Of a stretch of DNA of 6,617 nt, positions 6,073 through 6,617 are shown piece after piece; position 1 is the first letter of the stretch, and every line of letters begins with the position of its first letter. Source of the stretch: Candidatus Stercoripulliclostridium merdigallinarum (GTDB taxonomy: Bacteria > Bacillota > Clostridia > Christensenellales > DTU072); the NCBI GenBank assembly GCA_018714575.1, contig DVNF01000122.1, forward strand, positions 1 to 6,617. The letters run 5' to 3'. The position numbers and the translations under genes are program-made. The notes beneath the pieces are model-generated. The model searched no databases and was not told where the DNA came from. It saw only the letters and a list, made by a program, of their open reading frames with translations.

Positions 6073-6088
6073 ATTTTTCGTTGTTTAT

Positions 6089-6117
6089 AATTTATCACCG
6101 TAAAAAAATATTGTCAA
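6089..6117 (-). promoter_or_regulatory. Promoter of the thiT leader
   Basis: On the - strand a perfect -35 TTGACA (6117-6112), a 17-bp spacer and a -10 TAAATT (6094-6089, 4 of 6 matches) are present. Transcription should start near 6082, just upstream of the aptamer, giving a leader of about 160 nt before the thiT ATG. Confidence 0.72.
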
Positions 6118-6177
6118 GCATAGGCGCAGAATTTTCCGCAGTATATTAATATGAAATTTAATAATTACATGCCCGTC

Positions 6178-6206
6178 TTGTGTATCGGCTTACGATGTGT
6201 TAAAAT
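6178..6206 (+). promoter_or_regulatory. Promoter of the metallo-beta-lactamase-fold gene
   Basis: A -35 TTGTGT (6178-6183), a 17-bp spacer and a -10 TAAAAT (6201-6206) preceded by TG at 6198-6199 (extended -10) are present. The start should fall near 6213, about 25 nt before the ATG. An AT-rich stretch upstream (6141-6170) could act as an UP element. Confidence 0.65.
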
Positions 6207-6212
6207 GATTGT

Positions 6213-6225
6213 GCGGTAAAACCGC
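6213..6225 (+). other. Small 5' UTR hairpin before the ribosome binding site
   Basis: GCGGT (6213-6217) and ACCGC (6221-6225) form a perfect 5-bp stem with an AAA loop. It would sit at the very 5' end of the predicted transcript and directly precede the AAGGAGG ribosome binding site (6227-6233). It could stabilise the mRNA end, but it is short enough to be chance. Confidence 0.35.
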
Positions 6226-6237
6226 GAAGGAGGCATT

Positions 6238-6617
6238 ATGGCTAAACGTTCAAATACTAAACTCTCTTCCAAAAACATAATTTGGATTTTGGTAGCGGTA
6301 GTAGTTTTAGTAGGCTTATTGGTAGCATTGGCTTACTCCCCCGTGGGGCAGAAGGTCATAGATATGATATCAACCGAAGGCGGTACTCCCGGTACTCCGA
6401 ACTCACCTTCGGACGATAAAATTTTTACAGGGATAGGAAGTAACATAGTCGCGGACGACGGTTCCGAACTGTTGGGTACGGTGACCTTCGAGGCGCACTT
6501 CGTCGACGTAGCCCAGGGCGACGCCATGTTGTTGCGCTTTAACGACCCGTCAGGCACAGTCAACGTGCTGTTGGACGCCGGCAGCGATTCCCCGTCCGAC
6601 GTAGTGACTGCGGAAGA
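6238..6617 (+). CDS. Membrane-anchored ComEC/Rec2-type metallo-beta-lactamase-fold protein (3' truncated)
   Basis: The first 126 codons are visible and the frame is open to the window edge. A short basic N-terminus (MAKRSNTK) leads into one hydrophobic helix at about 14-33, followed by a flexible linker rich in Gly, Pro, Ser and Thr (about 47-60). This indicates a single-pass anchor with the rest outside the membrane. At 83-101 comes a strand with HFVDVAQGDAMLLRF, close to the F-[IV]-D-V-G-Q-G-D-[AS] opening of the ComEC C-terminal domain family, and VLLDAGSDS (110-118) follows as expected. The metal-binding HxHxDH motif would lie beyond the edge. The ATG at 6238 is set by AAGGAGG 4 nt upstream. 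The gene is divergent from thiT. Such stand-alone domains may be nucleases or hydrolases; the visible part does not tell which, and there are none of the ComEC channel helices at this end. Confidence 0.8.
   Translation, partial: MAKRSNTKLSSKNIIWILVAVVVLVGLLVALAYSPVGQKVIDMISTEGGTPGTPNSPSDDKIFTGIGSNIVADDGSELLGTVTFEAHFVDVAQGDAMLLRFNDPSGTVNVLLDAGSDSPSDVVTAE

Noticed and set aside
1..6617. A defence system, mobile element or wholly new multi-gene system
   Set aside because: All substantial genes belong to known families for sugar use, thiamine salvage or hydrolases. No transposase, integrase, toxin-antitoxin pair, repeat array or target-site duplication was seen.

Overview
The window looks like a chromosomal segment of a bacterium of the phylum Bacillota, probably an uncultured gut-type Clostridia. 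The reasons are an S component of an ECF transporter (ThiT) behind a terminator-type TPP riboswitch, strong AGGAG-type ribosome binding sites, SigA-like promoters with 17-bp spacers, and a cytoplasmic GH2 glycosidase paired with a GPH-family sugar symporter. The finer taxonomy is a guess. I see no IS element, phage gene, CRISPR array, tRNA or rRNA.

Layout. (1) Bases 1-241 hold the C-terminal end of a condensation-domain-like acyltransferase on the + strand. It is followed by a strong stem-loop at 274-304 that can terminate transcription from both sides. (2) Bases 345-3970 (- strand) are a two-gene sugar operon: a GH2 beta-glycosidase (beta-galactosidase type) and, downstream, a GPH cation:sugar symporter. 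A near-consensus promoter lies at 4028-4056, and the leader holds a palindromic candidate operator. (3) Bases 4123-4737 (+ strand) are thiN, thiamine pyrophosphokinase, with a near-perfect promoter placed so that the transcript is predicted to be leaderless. (4) Bases 4763-5923 (- strand) are thiT, the thiamine-specific ECF S component, with an unusual extra N-terminal block of about five membrane helices. It is preceded by a TPP riboswitch, an intrinsic terminator and a consensus promoter. (5) Bases 6238-6617 (+ strand) are the start of a membrane-anchored ComEC/Rec2-type metallo-beta-lactamase-fold protein that runs off the window.

How it works together. ThiT brings in thiamine and ThiN converts it to TPP. 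TPP then shuts off thiT through the riboswitch, while thiN has no riboswitch of its own. The two genes are convergent with 25 bp between them, and the best terminator for thiT lies inside the thiN coding region, so their mRNAs should overlap in antisense. The GPH symporter would import a beta-galactoside-like sugar, which the signal-peptide-less GH2 enzyme would hydrolyse in the cytoplasm.

I do not see a wholly new system. The most interesting items are: the designed-looking complementarity between the TPP aptamer and its terminator; the antisense-embedded thiT terminator; the double-length ThiT; the leaderless thiN; and the exact 10-bp duplication of the ribosome binding site in front of the symporter.
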